From positions 38,258 through 102,257 of the forward strand of contig NZ_KV788396.1 in assembly GCF_001807265.1 (NCBI RefSeq): a stretch of 64,000 bases of DNA, given 5' to 3'. Origin of the DNA: Corynebacterium sp. HMSC05H05. GTDB taxonomy: Bacteria > Actinomycetota > Actinomycetes > Mycobacteriales > Mycobacteriaceae. Position 1 is the first letter of the stretch. Each line of letters begins with the position of its first letter. The notes beneath the pieces were generated by a model. The model did not search any database and was not told the DNA's origin. It worked only from the letters and a program-made list of their open reading frames with translations. A program made the position numbers and the translations under genes. This document shows, piece by piece, positions 40,674 through 51,313 of the stretch.

Positions 40674-42176
40674 ATGACTGCGTACGACCTGATGGATTAC
40701 GACGAAGTACTCGAAAAGTACGACCCCGTGATGGGCCTTGAGGTGCACGTCGAGCTCGCCACCGAGACGAAGATGTTCTCCACCTCATCCGCCCACTTCG
40801 GCGCGGAGCCGAACACGAACATCGACCCGGTCTCGCTCGGGCTTCCCGGTGCGCTGCCGGTGGTCAACGCCAAGGGCGTGGAGTGGGCCATCAAGATCGG
40901 CCTGGCGCTGAACTGCAAGATCGCCGAGTCCTCGCGGTTTGCGCGCAAGAACTACTTCTACCCGGATCAGCCGAAGAACTACCAGATCTCCCAGTACGAC
41001 GAGCCGATCGCCTACGACGGCTACCTGGACGTCGTGCTCGAGGACGGCACCGAGTGGCGCGTGGAAATCGAGCGCGCGCACATGGAGGAAGACACCGGCA
41101 AGCTCACTCACCTGGGCTCCGCCTCCGGCCGTATTACCGGCGCCACCGCGTCGCTGGTGGACTGCAACCGCGCGGGCATCCCGCTGATCGAGATCGTGAC
41201 CAAACCGATCATCGGCGCCGGCGAGCGCGCCCCAGAGGTGGCTAAGGCCTACGTCGGCGCACTGCGCGAGCTGGTCAAGGCCCTCGGCGTCTCCGACGCG
41301 CGCATGGACCAGGGCAGCATGCGTTGCGACGCCAACGTGTCCCTGCGCCCGGTCGGCCAGGAAAAATTCGGCACCCGCACCGAGACGAAGAACATCAACT
41401 CCCTGAAGTCCGTCGAGCAGGCCGTGCGCTTCGAGATGCAGCGCCAAGCCGCGGTCCTGCAGGACGGCGGGGAAGTGGTGCAGGAGACCCGCCACTACCA
41501 GGAGAAGGACGGCTCCACCTCCAAGGGCCGCCCGAAGGAAGAGGCGAGCGACTACCGCTACTTCAACGACCCGGACCTGCCGCCGGTGATTGCCAAGCCG
41601 GAGTGGGTCGAGGAAATCCGCGCCACCCTGCCGGAGCTGCCGTGGGTGCGCCGCGCGCGCATCCAAGAGGAGTGGCAGCTGCCGGAGAAGGAGTTCCGCG
41701 ACCTGGTCAACGCAGGCGCGCTCGACCTGATCGTGGACACCGTTGAGGCTGGCGCCACGCCCGATGAGGCCCGCGCATGGTGGGTGTCCTACATCAACGG
41801 CAAGGCCAACGAGGCCGGCAAGGACCTCGACGCCCTCGGCGTCACCCCGGCCGATGTCGCCCGCGTGGTGGAGCTGGTCAAGGAAGGCAAGCTGACCACC
41901 AAGCTGGGCCGCCAGGCGATCGACGGCGTCATCGCCGGCGAGGGTGACGTGGACAAGGTCGTTGCGGACCGCGGACTGGAGGTCGTGCGCGACGACGGCG
42001 CCATCGAGAAGGCCGTCGACGACGCGCTGGCCGCCAACCCGGACATCGTGGAGAAGTACCGCGCCGGCAACAAGAAGGTCACCGGTGCCATCGTCGGCGC
42101 CGTGATGAAGGCGACGCAGGGCAAGGCCGACCCGGGCCAGGTCAACCAGCTCATCGCGAAGAAGCTCGCGGAGTAG
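40674..42176 (+). CDS. gatB: aspartyl/glutamyl-tRNA amidotransferase subunit B
   Basis: Kinase and tRNA-binding subunit of GatCAB (500 residues). [12 protein letters not shown] starts the kinase domain; [19 protein letters not shown] and ADYRYF-like [14 protein letters not shown] follow; the C-terminal YqeY-like domain ends in [12 protein letters not shown]. It is split from gatCA by about 5.3 kb. ATG 40674 chosen from the leaderless -10 TAGACT 7 bases upstream; the TTG at 40668 lies in the spacer. Confidence 0.96.
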   Translation: MTAYDLMDYDEVLEKYDPVMGLEVHVELATETKMFSTSSAHFGAEPNTNIDPVSLGLPGALPVVNAKGVEWAIKIGLALNCKIAESSRFARKNYFYPDQPKNYQISQYDEPIAYDGYLDVVLEDGTEWRVEIERAHMEEDTGKLTHLGSASGRITGATASLVDCNRAGIPLIEIVTKPIIGAGERAPEVAKAYVGALRELVKALGVSDARMDQGSMRCDANVSLRPVGQEKFGTRTETKNINSLKSVEQAVRFEMQRQAAVLQDGGEVVQETRHYQEKDGSTSKGRPKEEASDYRYFNDPDLPPVIAKPEWVEEIRATLPELPWVRRARIQEEWQLPEKEFRDLVNAGALDLIVDTVEAGATPDEARAWWVSYINGKANEAGKDLDALGVTPADVARVVELVKEGKLTTKLGRQAIDGVIAGEGDVDKVVADRGLEVVRDDGAIEKAVDDALAANPDIVEKYRAGNKKVTGAIVGAVMKATQGKADPGQVNQLIAKKLAE

Positions 42177-42204
42177 GGGAGACCCGGCTGCCTCGGCCGT
42201 AAAA

Positions 42205-42264
42205 GGTGAAAGGCAGATGGTGAAAATCCGCAGATCCGCGCGGATTCACCATCTGCCTTTCACC
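42205..42264. repeat. long inverted repeat downstream of gatB
   Basis: Perfect 20-bp arms: GGTGAAAGGCAGATGGTGAA at 42205-42224 and its complement at 42245-42264, around a 20-base centre that also has AATCCG / CGGATT complementarity. A stem of about 26 bp could form. No U-tract follows, so a simple terminator is not shown. Confidence 0.8.
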
Positions 42265-42304
42265 ATCTGTAACGCAAAGGGGCACTCCATCACTTTCCGC
42301 CCGA

Positions 42305-42328
42305 CCATGTAGGTACGTACCTACATGG
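42305..42328. promoter_or_regulatory. perfect 24-bp palindrome, likely antitoxin operator
   Basis: CCATGTAGGTAC and its exact reverse complement GTACCTACATGG abut at 42316/42317. It lies just before a Phd-type antitoxin remnant and includes a TACCTACAT -10-like stretch. Phd-type antitoxins bind such palindromes at their own promoters. Confidence 0.68.
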
Positions 42329-42336
42329 AGGTTCGC

Positions 42337-42453
42337 ATGGCAGCTATTTCAGCAAGAGAATTTCACCGGGACATCAGTGCAGCTAAGTGTGTGGCGCTCG
42401 AGCAACCGGTCGTGATCACTGATCGTGGCGAGCCTTCGTACGTGGATCTGTGA
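42337..42453 (+). pseudogene. truncated Phd/YefM-type antitoxin
   Basis: A 38-residue reading frame, MAAISAREFHRDISAAK, then PVVITDRGEP, matches the DNA-binding N-terminal half of Phd/YefM antitoxins, which are normally about 80-90 residues and continue with a toxin-binding tail. It stops after YVDL, and no toxin (PIN, Doc, RelE) follows before the terminator at 42514. GGAGG lies 5 bases before ATG 42337, and a perfect palindrome lies upstream, so the regulatory part seems preserved. It could be a decayed antitoxin or a DNA-binding orphan. Confidence 0.66.
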
Positions 42454-42513
42454 AGTATTTTTGCCCTGCGCCCCTCGTACCGTGGGGACCGAAAGAGGCC
42501 CGGCAACGCAAAA

Positions 42514-42540
42514 CCCCGGCCAACATTGCGTTGGCCGGGG
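42514..42540 (-). terminator. terminator of the YkvI-like transporter gene
   Basis: On the minus strand CCCCGGCCAAC, loop GCAAT, GTTGGCCGGGG, followed by TTTTGCG. The 11-bp stem is perfect and sits 30 bp after the transporter stop. Confidence 0.85.
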
Positions 42541-42570
42541 CGAAGCTAGACGTCGTAAAGCGAATTATGC

Positions 42571-43986
42571 TTACTTGTCCTGAGACTTCTGCTCGGGCTT
42601 GACGGCGGGGAACTCGCCGGTCTTGTACATCTCCTCGTACGCCTCCCAGTGGATCTTGTCGCCCTCGTACTCGGGGGCGCCTTCGTACCCCTTGGACTCA
42701 GGATCCAAGGCGGGAACGTTCTTGACGTCGAAGTCGCTGGAGGAATCCGAGGTGAGGTCGGCAGCGACCTCCTCTTGGACGGACTGCCACAAATCCTGAC
42801 CGCCAACGTGGGAATCGGAGGTCAGCGAGTCCACTTCGTCGCGCTCGGCGCGGGACAGCTCGTCCTCATTTGGATCCAGGGCGGTGGAAGCGAGCTCAGC
42901 GAGTCGCTCGCGGCGGCCGGTTTCTTCCTGGATGTTCTTGCGGTCGCGGAACCAGGCGACACCCATGACGATGCCCAGCACCAGGCCCAGGTAGCCAAGG
43001 ACCGGGTACACCCAGCCGACCAGGTCAGCGAAGCCGATGAAGGACAGCGCGAAGCCGACGAGCACGGCAGCGAAGTAGTACGGACGGAACTTCTTCGGGT
43101 TGTCGTGGCTGAGGCGGCGGCCGCTGGCGTAAAACATGCCGACAGCGGTGTTGTAAATCATCAGGTAAATGACGATGGCGACGAACACGCCCACGGCCGG
43201 GTGCATGTTGTCGAAGACCATGAGCAGCGGCATGTCCGCATCCATGACGTCTTCCATGTTGCAGAACAGGATGAAGGTCAGGATCAGCAGCAGCACGGCG
43301 AAGATGATGCCGCCGAGCAGGCCGCCCTTACCCGCCTGCGCCGGGTTCATGTGGGAGCCGGCGAAGACAAGCATCATGGAGACGTCCATGATCATCACCA
43401 GGGTGGCGTAGTTCAGCGCGGTGATGAGCCAGTTGCCGAACGTGCCCGATGCGCTCTGGTTTTGTTGCGAGAGCTCGTTGAGGTAGCCAAAGTCCGACGG
43501 CATGTCGGTCAGCGTGATCACGAACGCGGCGAGCAAACAGATAATCAGCAGCGGCGTGATGTAGGAGAAGACACTGGTGAGCCTGTCAATGTCCAGCAGG
43601 CCGGACAGGAGCAGCAGCACAACCATGATTGTCGAGCCTGCCCAGGTGGGAAGGCCAAACTGCTGCTCGAGGTTCGCACCCGCACCGGCGACCATGACGA
43701 AGCCGATGCAGAACAGTGTGAAAACGGTGGTGATGTCCATGTACCTGGACAGCCACGGACGCGAGACACTCCTGAACACGGCGCTGTGGTCCTCCGCCAT
43801 GTAGTAGGAGCCGAGCTGGTAGACCCAGCCGCTGAAGATGGCGATTGCGCCGCCGGCGATAGCCGCACCGAGGATGCCCCAGTATCCGAAGGAGAGGAAG
43901 TACTGGATCACCTCCTGGCCGGACGCGAAGCCCGCGCCGACGGTGAGGCCGACGAGCGCGAGGGCGACTTTCATTGTTTTACCCAT
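42571..43986 (-). CDS. YkvI-like membrane transporter (APC superfamily)
   Basis: A 471-residue protein with about 10-11 helices and a C-terminal soluble tail of roughly 110 acidic residues. The first helix has LVGLTVGAGFASGQEVIQYF, a glycine-rich unwound segment typical of LeuT-fold carriers such as YkvI (COG3949). Substrate unknown. ATG 43986 is preferred because GAGGA lies 5 bases upstream; a TTG at 43998 would add four residues. Terminator follows at 42514. Confidence 0.8.
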   Translation of the reverse strand: MGKTMKVALALVGLTVGAGFASGQEVIQYFLSFGYWGILGAAIAGGAIAIFSGWVYQLGSYYMAEDHSAVFRSVSRPWLSRYMDITTVFTLFCIGFVMVAGAGANLEQQFGLPTWAGSTIMVVLLLLSGLLDIDRLTSVFSYITPLLIICLLAAFVITLTDMPSDFGYLNELSQQNQSASGTFGNWLITALNYATLVMIMDVSMMLVFAGSHMNPAQAGKGGLLGGIIFAVLLLILTFILFCNMEDVMDADMPLLMVFDNMHPAVGVFVAIVIYLMIYNTAVGMFYASGRRLSHDNPKKFRPYYFAAVLVGFALSFIGFADLVGWVYPVLGYLGLVLGIVMGVAWFRDRKNIQEETGRRERLAELASTALDPNEDELSRAERDEVDSLTSDSHVGGQDLWQSVQEEVAADLTSDSSSDFDVKNVPALDPESKGYEGAPEYEGDKIHWEAYEEMYKTGEFPAVKPEQKSQDK

Positions 43987-44151
43987 AATTTTCCTCAATG
44001 AAATCTAGTAAAAGAGCGGAGCCGAGGGTAACACCATTAAGGGCCCATTGCTAACCGACGACCACCGGTCCTCGCTGTCAACCGTGCAGCGCACAGGCTT
44101 AGATTTGCTATTCTAACGGCGCGTTACCAAGGATCAGCCAGTGTTTTCGCA

Positions 44152-44157
44152 TACATT
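44152..44157 (+). promoter_or_regulatory. -10 element for the DoxX gene
   Basis: TACATT ends 6 bases before ATG 44164. Confidence 0.5.
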
Positions 44158-44163
44158 GTTTGC

Positions 44164-45039
44164 ATGGCTAACAACCCACGTGATCTCACGCCCAACGAGC
44201 AAAATGATCTGACAAACCTGGATTCTCCTGAGGTGCCGGAGTACACGGGCGGCGCGAAGTCTGCCGCCGACGGCCTGTACACCCGCACGGGCAAGGCAGC
44301 CCCGACGGAGATTTTCCCGCGCGGCGAGCAAACCGACGGGCCGCTGATCCCGCAGGCGCCCGAGACCACCTCGTTTGAGAGCGCCTCTGAGACGGTCGCC
44401 GTGGACCGCGAGCCAACCTATGTCGCGCCGGCCCCCGCGTACGCGACCGACTCCGCCACCGCCACCGGCACCGACCCGGTCTACGCCGAGACCGCCGAGC
44501 CGGTTGTGGTGGAGGACGAGACCCGCCGCGGCACCACCGACCTGGGCCTTCTCCTGCAGCGTCTCGCACTCGGCGCGATGCTCATCATCCACTCGGTAGG
44601 GACATTCTTCCGCCTCGGCGGCAACGAGGGCATCTCCGGCCTGGAAGCGGCGTACGCCGACTACCCGTACGGCAACGGGCTCGCTGTGGTCGTTCCTACC
44701 CTCGAGCTGGCCGCGGGCGTTTTCCTGGTGTTGGGCCTGCTCACCCCGGTGGCAGCGCTGGTTGCCATCGCAGTGACCGGTTTTATGGCGCTGCACGCCT
44801 TCCACACTCAGACGGAAGGCTTCGACGTCTTCGCCTGGACCCCGGAGACGTGGGCGCCGGTGATGCTTCTGGCCGCGTCGCTGGTCGTGCAGTTTGCGGG
44901 CCCGGGCCGTTACGGCGTCGACGCGTCGCGCGGCTGGGCTAAACGCCCGCTGGTCTCTAGCTGGATCTGCGCGCTGCTCGGCCTGGCGGCAGCCGGGCTG
45001 ATGTGGTGGTTCGGCACCGGCATCAACCCGGTCGCCTAG
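44164..45039 (+). CDS. DoxX-family membrane protein with disordered N-terminus
   Basis: A 291-residue protein. Residues 1-120 are acidic, Pro/Ala/Thr-rich and likely disordered. Residues about 123-291 form a DoxX domain with four helices (LLQRLALGAMLIIHSVG, LELAAGVFLVLGLLTP, and two more). DoxX proteins have varied roles; no partner is visible. Convergent with ilvD, 12 bp apart. Confidence 0.83.
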   Translation: MANNPRDLTPNEQNDLTNLDSPEVPEYTGGAKSAADGLYTRTGKAAPTEIFPRGEQTDGPLIPQAPETTSFESASETVAVDREPTYVAPAPAYATDSATATGTDPVYAETAEPVVVEDETRRGTTDLGLLLQRLALGAMLIIHSVGTFFRLGGNEGISGLEAAYADYPYGNGLAVVVPTLELAAGVFLVLGLLTPVAALVAIAVTGFMALHAFHTQTEGFDVFAWTPETWAPVMLLAASLVVQFAGPGRYGVDASRGWAKRPLVSSWICALLGLAAAGLMWWFGTGINPVA

Positions 45040-45051
45040 CTAGTCCACTCG

Positions 45052-46890
45052 TTAGTCGACAAGGCGCACCGCGCCCTTGTCGGCGCTGGTGGCCATCTTC
45101 GCGTACGCGCGCAGAGCCTTCGACACCTCACGGACGCGGTTCGGCGTCCAGGGGGTGTCGGAGGCTTCCATCGTTTCACGGCGCTGTTGCAGCTCTGCCT
45201 CGTCGACATCGAGCTTCAGCTCGCGGTTGGACACGGAGATGGAGATGGTGTCGCCGTTTTCAATCAGGCCGATCAGGCCGCCGGCCGCGGCCTCAGGGGA
45301 GATGTGGCCGATGGACAGCCCGGAGGTGCCGCCGGAGAAGCGTCCGTCCGTGATCAGCGCGCACTTCTTGCCCAAGCCTGCGCCCTTGAGGAACGACGTC
45401 GGGTGAAGCATCTCCTGCATGCCCGGCCCGCCCGCGGGGCCTTCGTAGCGGATCACCACAACCTCGCCTTCGAGCACTTCGCGGTTGAGGATCATGGAAA
45501 CGGCCTGCTCTTGCGAGTCCACCACGCGCGCGGGACCGGTGAATTCCCACAGGCCCTCTTCGACGCCGGCGGTCTTCAAAATCGCGCCGTCGGGTGCAAG
45601 GTTGCCGCGCAGCACCACCAAGCCGCCGTCGGAGGTGAACGGGTGCTCGACGTCGTGGATGACGCCGTTTGCCGCGTCGGTGTCCAGCTCGGCCCAGCGG
45701 GCGCTCTGGGAGAACGCCTTCGTGGTGCGCTCGCCGCCGGGCGCGGCGTGGTACAGCTCCAGCGCCTCCTCGGTCGCATCCCCGCCGCGGATGTCCCAGT
45801 CGGAGAGCCATTCGCTTAACGACGGGTACGCGATCGAGTGCACATCCGCATGCAGCAGGCCAGCGCGGTTGAGCTCGCCCAGAATCGCCGGGATGCCGCC
45901 GGCGCGGTGGACGTCTTCGACGTGGGCCTCGCCGTTCGGCGCCACCTTGGACAGGCACGGGATCTGGTGGGACAGATCGTCGATGTCGTGCAGGTCGAAG
46001 TCGATGCCGCCCTCTTGGGCGGCGGCGAGGATGTGCAGGATGGTGTTGGTGGAGCCGCCCATGGCCATGTCCAGCGCCATGGCGTTGCGGAAGGCGTGCA
46101 CGTTGGCGACGTTGCGCGGCAGGACGGATTCGTCGCCCTGGCCGTAGTAGCGCTCGCACAGCTCCATGACGGTGCGGCCGGCCTTTTCAAACAGTTCGCG
46201 GCGCGCGGTGTGGGTGGCAAGCGTGGTGCCGTTGCCCGGCAGGGACAGGCCGAGCGCCTCGGTGAGGCAGTTCATGGAGTTCGCGGTGAACATGCCGGAG
46301 CAAGAGCCGCAGGTGGGGCAGGCGTTGTTGGCGATTGCGTCGAGCTCGTCGTCGGACACGCCGTCGTTGGCGGACAGCGCGATGGCGTCGATGAGGTCGG
46401 ACTTCGGCTTGGTCACCCCGCCGACAGAGAACGCCTTGCCAGCTTCCATGGGGCCGCCCGAGACGAACACGGCCGGGATGTTCAGACGCATCGCCGCGTT
46501 GAGCATGCCCGGGGTGATCTTGTCGCAGTTGGAGATGCACACCATGGCGTCGACAGTGTGCGCGTTAACCATGTACTCGACCGAGTCGGTGATGATCTCG
46601 CGGGACGGCAGGGAATACAGCATGCCGGAGTGCCCCATGGCGATGCCGTCGTCGACGGCGATAGTGTTGAACTCCTTGGGCACGCCGCCAGCTGCGCGCA
46701 CGGCGTCCGCGACAATGTCGCCGACTTCTTTCAGGTGCACGTGCCCCGGCACGAACTGGGTGTAGGAGTTCACAATCGCCACGATCGGCTTACCAAACTC
46801 GTTTTCGCCGGTGCCGGTGGCGCGCCACAGAGCGCGGGCGCCTGCGGCCTGGCGGCCGATGGTGGTGACGCGGGAGCGAAGCGGGATCAC
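45052..46890 (-). CDS. ilvD: dihydroxy-acid dehydratase
   Basis: Makes the 2-keto acids of valine and isoleucine (612 residues, full length). Fe-S cluster cysteines lie in [12 protein letters not shown] and [16 protein letters not shown] [27 protein letters not shown] is the C-terminal signature. The GTG start has AAGGAG 8 bases upstream, lying inside the end of the PH-like gene. Divergent from ilvBNC, in the same pathway. Confidence 0.96.
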   Translation of the reverse strand: MIPLRSRVTTIGRQAAGARALWRATGTGENEFGKPIVAIVNSYTQFVPGHVHLKEVGDIVADAVRAAGGVPKEFNTIAVDDGIAMGHSGMLYSLPSREIITDSVEYMVNAHTVDAMVCISNCDKITPGMLNAAMRLNIPAVFVSGGPMEAGKAFSVGGVTKPKSDLIDAIALSANDGVSDDELDAIANNACPTCGSCSGMFTANSMNCLTEALGLSLPGNGTTLATHTARRELFEKAGRTVMELCERYYGQGDESVLPRNVANVHAFRNAMALDMAMGGSTNTILHILAAAQEGGIDFDLHDIDDLSHQIPCLSKVAPNGEAHVEDVHRAGGIPAILGELNRAGLLHADVHSIAYPSLSEWLSDWDIRGGDATEEALELYHAAPGGERTTKAFSQSARWAELDTDAANGVIHDVEHPFTSDGGLVVLRGNLAPDGAILKTAGVEEGLWEFTGPARVVDSQEQAVSMILNREVLEGEVVVIRYEGPAGGPGMQEMLHPTSFLKGAGLGKKCALITDGRFSGGTSGLSIGHISPEAAAGGLIGLIENGDTISISVSNRELKLDVDEAELQQRRETMEASDTPWTPNRVREVSKALRAYAKMATSADKGAVRLVD

Positions 46891-46895
46891 GGTAC

Positions 46896-47444
46896 TTACT
46901 CCTTATTCTCTGGGGTGGAAGCTGGCGCGGAGGGGCGCGGTCCCGGCAGGTCCGGGTGCTCGGCAACGTAGGCGTCGTACTCTTCGCGGGTGAGCAGCAC
47001 CTTGTGGCCGCCCTTGTCGATGATTTCGTACTTGCCGTCGGCCGCCTCCTGGGCGGCTGTGATCACGTCGGTGATGCGGCCGTTGGATGCCTCAGCCAGG
47101 TCGGGAAGGGAATTGAAGGTCACGCCTGGCAGCGGGTGCTCCGTGCCATTGACGGTCACCGCGCTAACGTCAGGGCCCTTGAAAGCGAGGCCCTTCAGGT
47201 CGCGCCACGGCAGGGTGACGTTCTTGCGCACCAGGTATTTGGCGGTAATGCCGCGCTCGTCCACGGTGGTGGAGGAGACGAGCACCCACGCCAGCCAAAT
47301 GGCGGGGAAGATCAGCAGCCAGGCCAGGTACTTCGGTGCCCAGAGGATGCCCATGAGGGCGATGCCGGTGGCGAGCACGATGGCGAGGATGTGCTCGCGC
47401 GTCGGCTTGAAAACGTGCTGGGTGTGCTCCGGCGTGTCAGTCAT
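46896..47444 (-). CDS. PH-like domain membrane protein
   Basis: A 182-residue protein. Two helices ([33 protein letters not shown]) are followed by a PH-like domain ([27 protein letters not shown]) and a Pro-rich tail. Actinobacterial PH-domain genes commonly lie next to ilv genes; function unknown. It is 5 bp before ilvD and shares its promoter. Leaderless start, TACCAT 8 bases upstream. Confidence 0.82.
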   Translation of the reverse strand: MTDTPEHTQHVFKPTREHILAIVLATGIALMGILWAPKYLAWLLIFPAIWLAWVLVSSTTVDERGITAKYLVRKNVTLPWRDLKGLAFKGPDVSAVTVNGTEHPLPGVTFNSLPDLAEASNGRITDVITAAQEAADGKYEIIDKGGHKVLLTREEYDAYVAEHPDLPGPRPSAPASTPENKE

Positions 47445-47452
47445 AGTTGGGG

Positions 47453-47458
47453 ATGGTA
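47453..47458 (-). promoter_or_regulatory. -10 element for the PH-like / ilvD operon
   Basis: TACCAT on the minus strand ends 8 bases before ATG 47444. Confidence 0.58.
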
Positions 47459-47538
47459 GTCACCTTTGGTGCGTCGATAGGCAATAGCCCGCAATTTAAA
47501 TACTTGAATAAAAACCCCCGCGACGTTGCCTGGGCCAC

Positions 47539-47544
47539 TACAGT
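47539..47544 (+). promoter_or_regulatory. -10 element for the ilvBNC leader
   Basis: TACAGT ends 8 bases before the leader-peptide GTG at 47553. Confidence 0.55.
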
Positions 47545-47552
47545 TCTAAATC

Positions 47553-47603
47553 GTGATCAACGAGCGACTTGTAATTATTCTCTCCCGACGGCGCTTGCCG
47601 TAG
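47553..47603 (+). CDS. ilvBNC leader peptide
   Basis: A 16-codon frame beginning with GTG: V-I-N-E-R-L-V-I-I-L-S-R-R-R-L-P then TAG. Seven of the 16 codons specify Val, Ile or Leu (counting the GTG start). C. glutamicum has a comparable leader with a branched-chain run. Ribosome stalling when branched-chain tRNAs are uncharged would favour an antiterminator over the hairpin at 47638. It appears to be read from a leaderless mRNA. Confidence 0.82.
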   Translation: MINERLVIILSRRRLP

Positions 47604-47637
47604 CGGGTGCGTTTTACACGCCGCTGACACACCAAGC

Positions 47638-47674
47638 GCCCTCGAGAGCACGACGCTCGTCGGGGGCTTTTGTT
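47638..47674 (+). terminator. transcription attenuator upstream of ilvB
   Basis: GCCCTCGA and TCGGGGGC pair (one G-U), with an inner GAGC / GCTC stem around ACGAC, and TTTTGTTG follows. It lies between the leader peptide and ilvB and is the expected attenuator. Confidence 0.8.
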
Positions 47675-47723
47675 GTATGAGATCGCGATAACAAGCACAG
47701 TCGAGCTAACAAGGAGCCTTCAC

Positions 47724-49550
47724 GTGGCAGCTTCAGAGAAAAGAAAGCCCGAACGCATGACGGGTGCGGACGCCGTCGTGCGCAGCCTCGAGGAACTGGG
47801 CACCGAGATCGTATTCGGTCTGCCCGGTGGTGCAGTGCTCCCGCTTTACGACGCGCTGTTCCGCGCCGAGAAACTACGCCACGTACTGGTGCGCCACGAG
47901 CAAGGCGCAGGCCACGCAGCGGAAGGCTACGCGGTGGCCTCCGGCAACGTGGGCGTGTGCATCGCCACCTCAGGACCGGGTGCGACCAACCTGGTCACCC
48001 CGATCGCCGACGCCTACTTGGATTCGGTGCCGATGGTGGCAATCACCGGACAGGTCGGCTCGCCGCTGTTGGGCACCGACGCCTTCCAGGAAGCGGACAT
48101 CCGCGGTGTGACCATGCCGATTACCAAGCACAACCTCATGGTGACCAAGGCTGAGGAGATCCCCAGCGCAATCGCCACAGCGTTCCATATCGCCTCCACC
48201 GGCCGCCCTGGCCCGGTGCTGGTGGACATCCCGAAGGATGTGCAGAACGCGGAGATCGAGTTCGCCTGGCCCCCGAAGGTGGACCTGCCGGGCTATAAGC
48301 CGAACACGAAGCCGCACAACCGGCAGATCGCGCAGGCCGCGAAGATGATCTCCAAGGCGAAGCGCCCGGTGCTCTACATCGGAGGCGGCGTGGTCAAGGC
48401 GAACGCGCATAAGCAGCTGGCGAAGTTTGTGGAGGCCAGCGGTATCCCGGTGGTGACCACCCTGATGGCGCTCGGGACGTTCCCCCACGACCACCCGCTG
48501 TACCTGGGCATGCCGGGCATGCACGGCACTGTGCCGGCGGTGGGCGCGTTCCAGGAGTCCGACCTGCTTATCGCGATCGGCGCGCGTTTCGACGACCGCG
48601 TCACCGGCGACACCGAGACCTTTGCCCCGCACGCGAAGGTCATCCACGCCGACATCGACCCGGCCGAGGTGGGCAAGATCCGCCCGGTGGACGTGCCCAT
48701 CGTCGGCGACGCGAAGCGGGTCCTGTCCGAGCTCACCGACTACTTCGGCGAGAAAGGAAAGGTCAAGGCGCCCAGCATTGAGCCGTGGATCGAGCGCTTG
48801 ATGGATTTGAAAGAGCGCTTCCCGCGCGGCTATGACACGCACACCGACGGCACGCTGGCGCCGCAGTACGTGCTGGAGACGCTGTCGAAGACCGCCGGGT
48901 CTGATGCGATCTACGTCTCCGGTGTGGGCCAGCACCAGATGTGGGCGGCCCAGTTCATCGACTACGACAAGCCGCGGCACTGGATCAACTCAGGCGGCGC
49001 AGGAACGATGGGCTTTTCCATCCCGGCCGCGATGGGGGCGAAGGCGGCGATGCCGGACAAAGAGGTCTGGGCCATCGACGGCGACGGCTGTTTCCAGATG
49101 ACCAACCAGGAGATCACCACCGCCGCCCTCGAGGGATTCCCCATCAAGGTCGCGTTGATCAACAACGGCAACCTGGGCATGGTGCGCCAGTGGCAGACAC
49201 TGTTCTACGACGGCAACTATTCGCACACCAAGCTCGGCGGCGAGGTCTACGTCCCGGACTTTGTGAAGCTGTCCGAGGCGCTCGGCGCGGTGTCGTTCCG
49301 CGTCACCTCCGCCGACGAGGTGGAGGAGGCGATTCAGCGCGCCCGCGAGATCAACGACCGCCCGGTGGTGGTGGAGTTCGTCGTCGGGGAGGACGCGCAG
49401 GTGTGGCCGATGATCGCCGCCGGCACTTCCAACTCCGACATCGAGTATGCGCGAGGAATGCGCCCGTTCTTCGGCGAGGACGAGTCTGCGGCGGAGACGC
49501 CGGAGGCCATCAACGACACCATCGAAGCGCTCGAGCAGGAGGGAAACTAA
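47724..49550 (+). CDS. ilvB: acetolactate synthase large subunit
   Basis: Makes acetolactate and acetohydroxybutyrate (608 residues). The TPP glutamate is in [15 protein letters not shown]; the TPP-Mg segment is [16 protein letters not shown] ... [11 protein letters not shown] 47724 is chosen because AAGGAG lies 7 bases upstream; the frame is open further back but over the attenuator. It leads ilvBNC, whose products complete the same pathway as ilvD and leuB. Confidence 0.96.
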   Translation: MAASEKRKPERMTGADAVVRSLEELGTEIVFGLPGGAVLPLYDALFRAEKLRHVLVRHEQGAGHAAEGYAVASGNVGVCIATSGPGATNLVTPIADAYLDSVPMVAITGQVGSPLLGTDAFQEADIRGVTMPITKHNLMVTKAEEIPSAIATAFHIASTGRPGPVLVDIPKDVQNAEIEFAWPPKVDLPGYKPNTKPHNRQIAQAAKMISKAKRPVLYIGGGVVKANAHKQLAKFVEASGIPVVTTLMALGTFPHDHPLYLGMPGMHGTVPAVGAFQESDLLIAIGARFDDRVTGDTETFAPHAKVIHADIDPAEVGKIRPVDVPIVGDAKRVLSELTDYFGEKGKVKAPSIEPWIERLMDLKERFPRGYDTHTDGTLAPQYVLETLSKTAGSDAIYVSGVGQHQMWAAQFIDYDKPRHWINSGGAGTMGFSIPAAMGAKAAMPDKEVWAIDGDGCFQMTNQEITTAALEGFPIKVALINNGNLGMVRQWQTLFYDGNYSHTKLGGEVYVPDFVKLSEALGAVSFRVTSADEVEEAIQRAREINDRPVVVEFVVGEDAQVWPMIAAGTSNSDIEYARGMRPFFGEDESAAETPEAINDTIEALEQEGN

Positions 49551-49552
49551 CC

Positions 49553-50071
49553 ATGACACAGCCCGAACAGATCACCCGCCACACACTGTCGGTGCTCGTC
49601 GACGACGTCGACGGCATCATCACCCGCGTCACCGCGCTGTTTACCCGCCGCGGCTACAACCTGGTCTCCCTCGTCTCCGCGAAGACGGCGAAAGACGGCA
49701 TCAACCGCCTCACCGTCGTCGTGGACGCCACGCCCCATGCGGTCGAGCAGATCACCAAGCAGCTGTACAAGCTCATCCAGGTGCACAAGGTGCTCGAGCT
49801 TGACGACGCCACGTCTGTGGGCCGGCAGCTCCTTCTGGTGAAAGTCAACGCGGATAACCTGACCCGTCCGCAGGTGGTGGACGCCGCCAACCTGTTCCGC
49901 GCCCGCGTGATCGACGTGGCGGTGGACTCCGTGATCATCGAGGCCACCGGCAATTCCGCCAAGCTCAAGGCATTTCTTGAGGTGATGGATACCTTCGGCA
50001 TCCGCGAGCTGGCTCGCTCCGGTTCGGTGGCGCTCTCGCGCGGATCTAAGACAATGGCAAAGTCCGAGTAA
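49553..50071 (+). CDS. ilvN: acetolactate synthase small (regulatory) subunit
   Basis: Regulatory ACT-domain subunit (172 residues) that gives valine inhibition. TLSVLVDDVDGIITRVTALF is the ACT domain, with Gly in the ligand loop; the C-terminal domain follows. It starts 2 bp after ilvB with AGGAGGG upstream and precedes ilvC by 73 bp. Confidence 0.95.
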   Translation: MTQPEQITRHTLSVLVDDVDGIITRVTALFTRRGYNLVSLVSAKTAKDGINRLTVVVDATPHAVEQITKQLYKLIQVHKVLELDDATSVGRQLLLVKVNADNLTRPQVVDAANLFRARVIDVAVDSVIIEATGNSAKLKAFLEVMDTFGIRELARSGSVALSRGSKTMAKSE

Positions 50072-50099
50072 CTCTCAACAACTCGAGGCGGTTGTGTCA

Positions 50100-51161
<1,062 letters not shown>

Positions 51162-51175
51162 ACAGGCAGCGACCA

Positions 51176-51209
51176 CGCGGCGGAGGCCTGAGGTCTCCGC
51201 CGCGTTTTT
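51176..51209 (+). terminator. terminator of ilvBNC
   Basis: CGCGGCGGAG and CTCCGCCGCG form a perfect 10-bp stem with loop GCCTGAGGT, then TTTTT. Confidence 0.9.
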
Positions 51210-51215
51210 CGTGTG

Positions 51216-51259
51216 CGATCCCGCAGCGATCCCGCAGCGGTCCCGCAGCGGTCCCGCAC
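51216..51259. repeat. 11-bp tandem repeat, four units
   Basis: Units CGATCCCGCAG, CGATCCCGCAG, CGGTCCCGCAG, CGGTCCCGCAC lie between two converging terminators. Confidence 0.75.
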
Positions 51260-51262
51260 GAG

Positions 51263-51296
51263 AAAACCCCGCCCTCTCAATTTGGGAGACGCGGGG
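51263..51296 (-). terminator. terminator of the anchored amphipathic-repeat protein gene
   Basis: On the minus strand CCCCGC / GCGGGG close an imperfect stem with inner TCTC / GAGA, then TTTTC. It sits 18 bp after the stop. Confidence 0.65.
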
Positions 51297-51313
51297 TAAA
51301 GGGTTGTTAGCGA

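Noticed and set aside
42649..44001. 450-codon plus-strand frame opposite the YkvI-like gene
   Set aside because: The composition is highly charged (HDQE rich) as expected from the complement of a membrane protein; the transporter has clear helices and a terminator.
44041..44150. Promoter for the YkvI-like gene on the minus strand (TAGAAT near 44112)
   Set aside because: A TAGAAT is present but no -35 at a proper distance was found, so it is not listed.
51216..51259. Possible CRISPR-like repeat
   Set aside because: The units are contiguous with no spacers, only 11 bp, and no cas genes are near.
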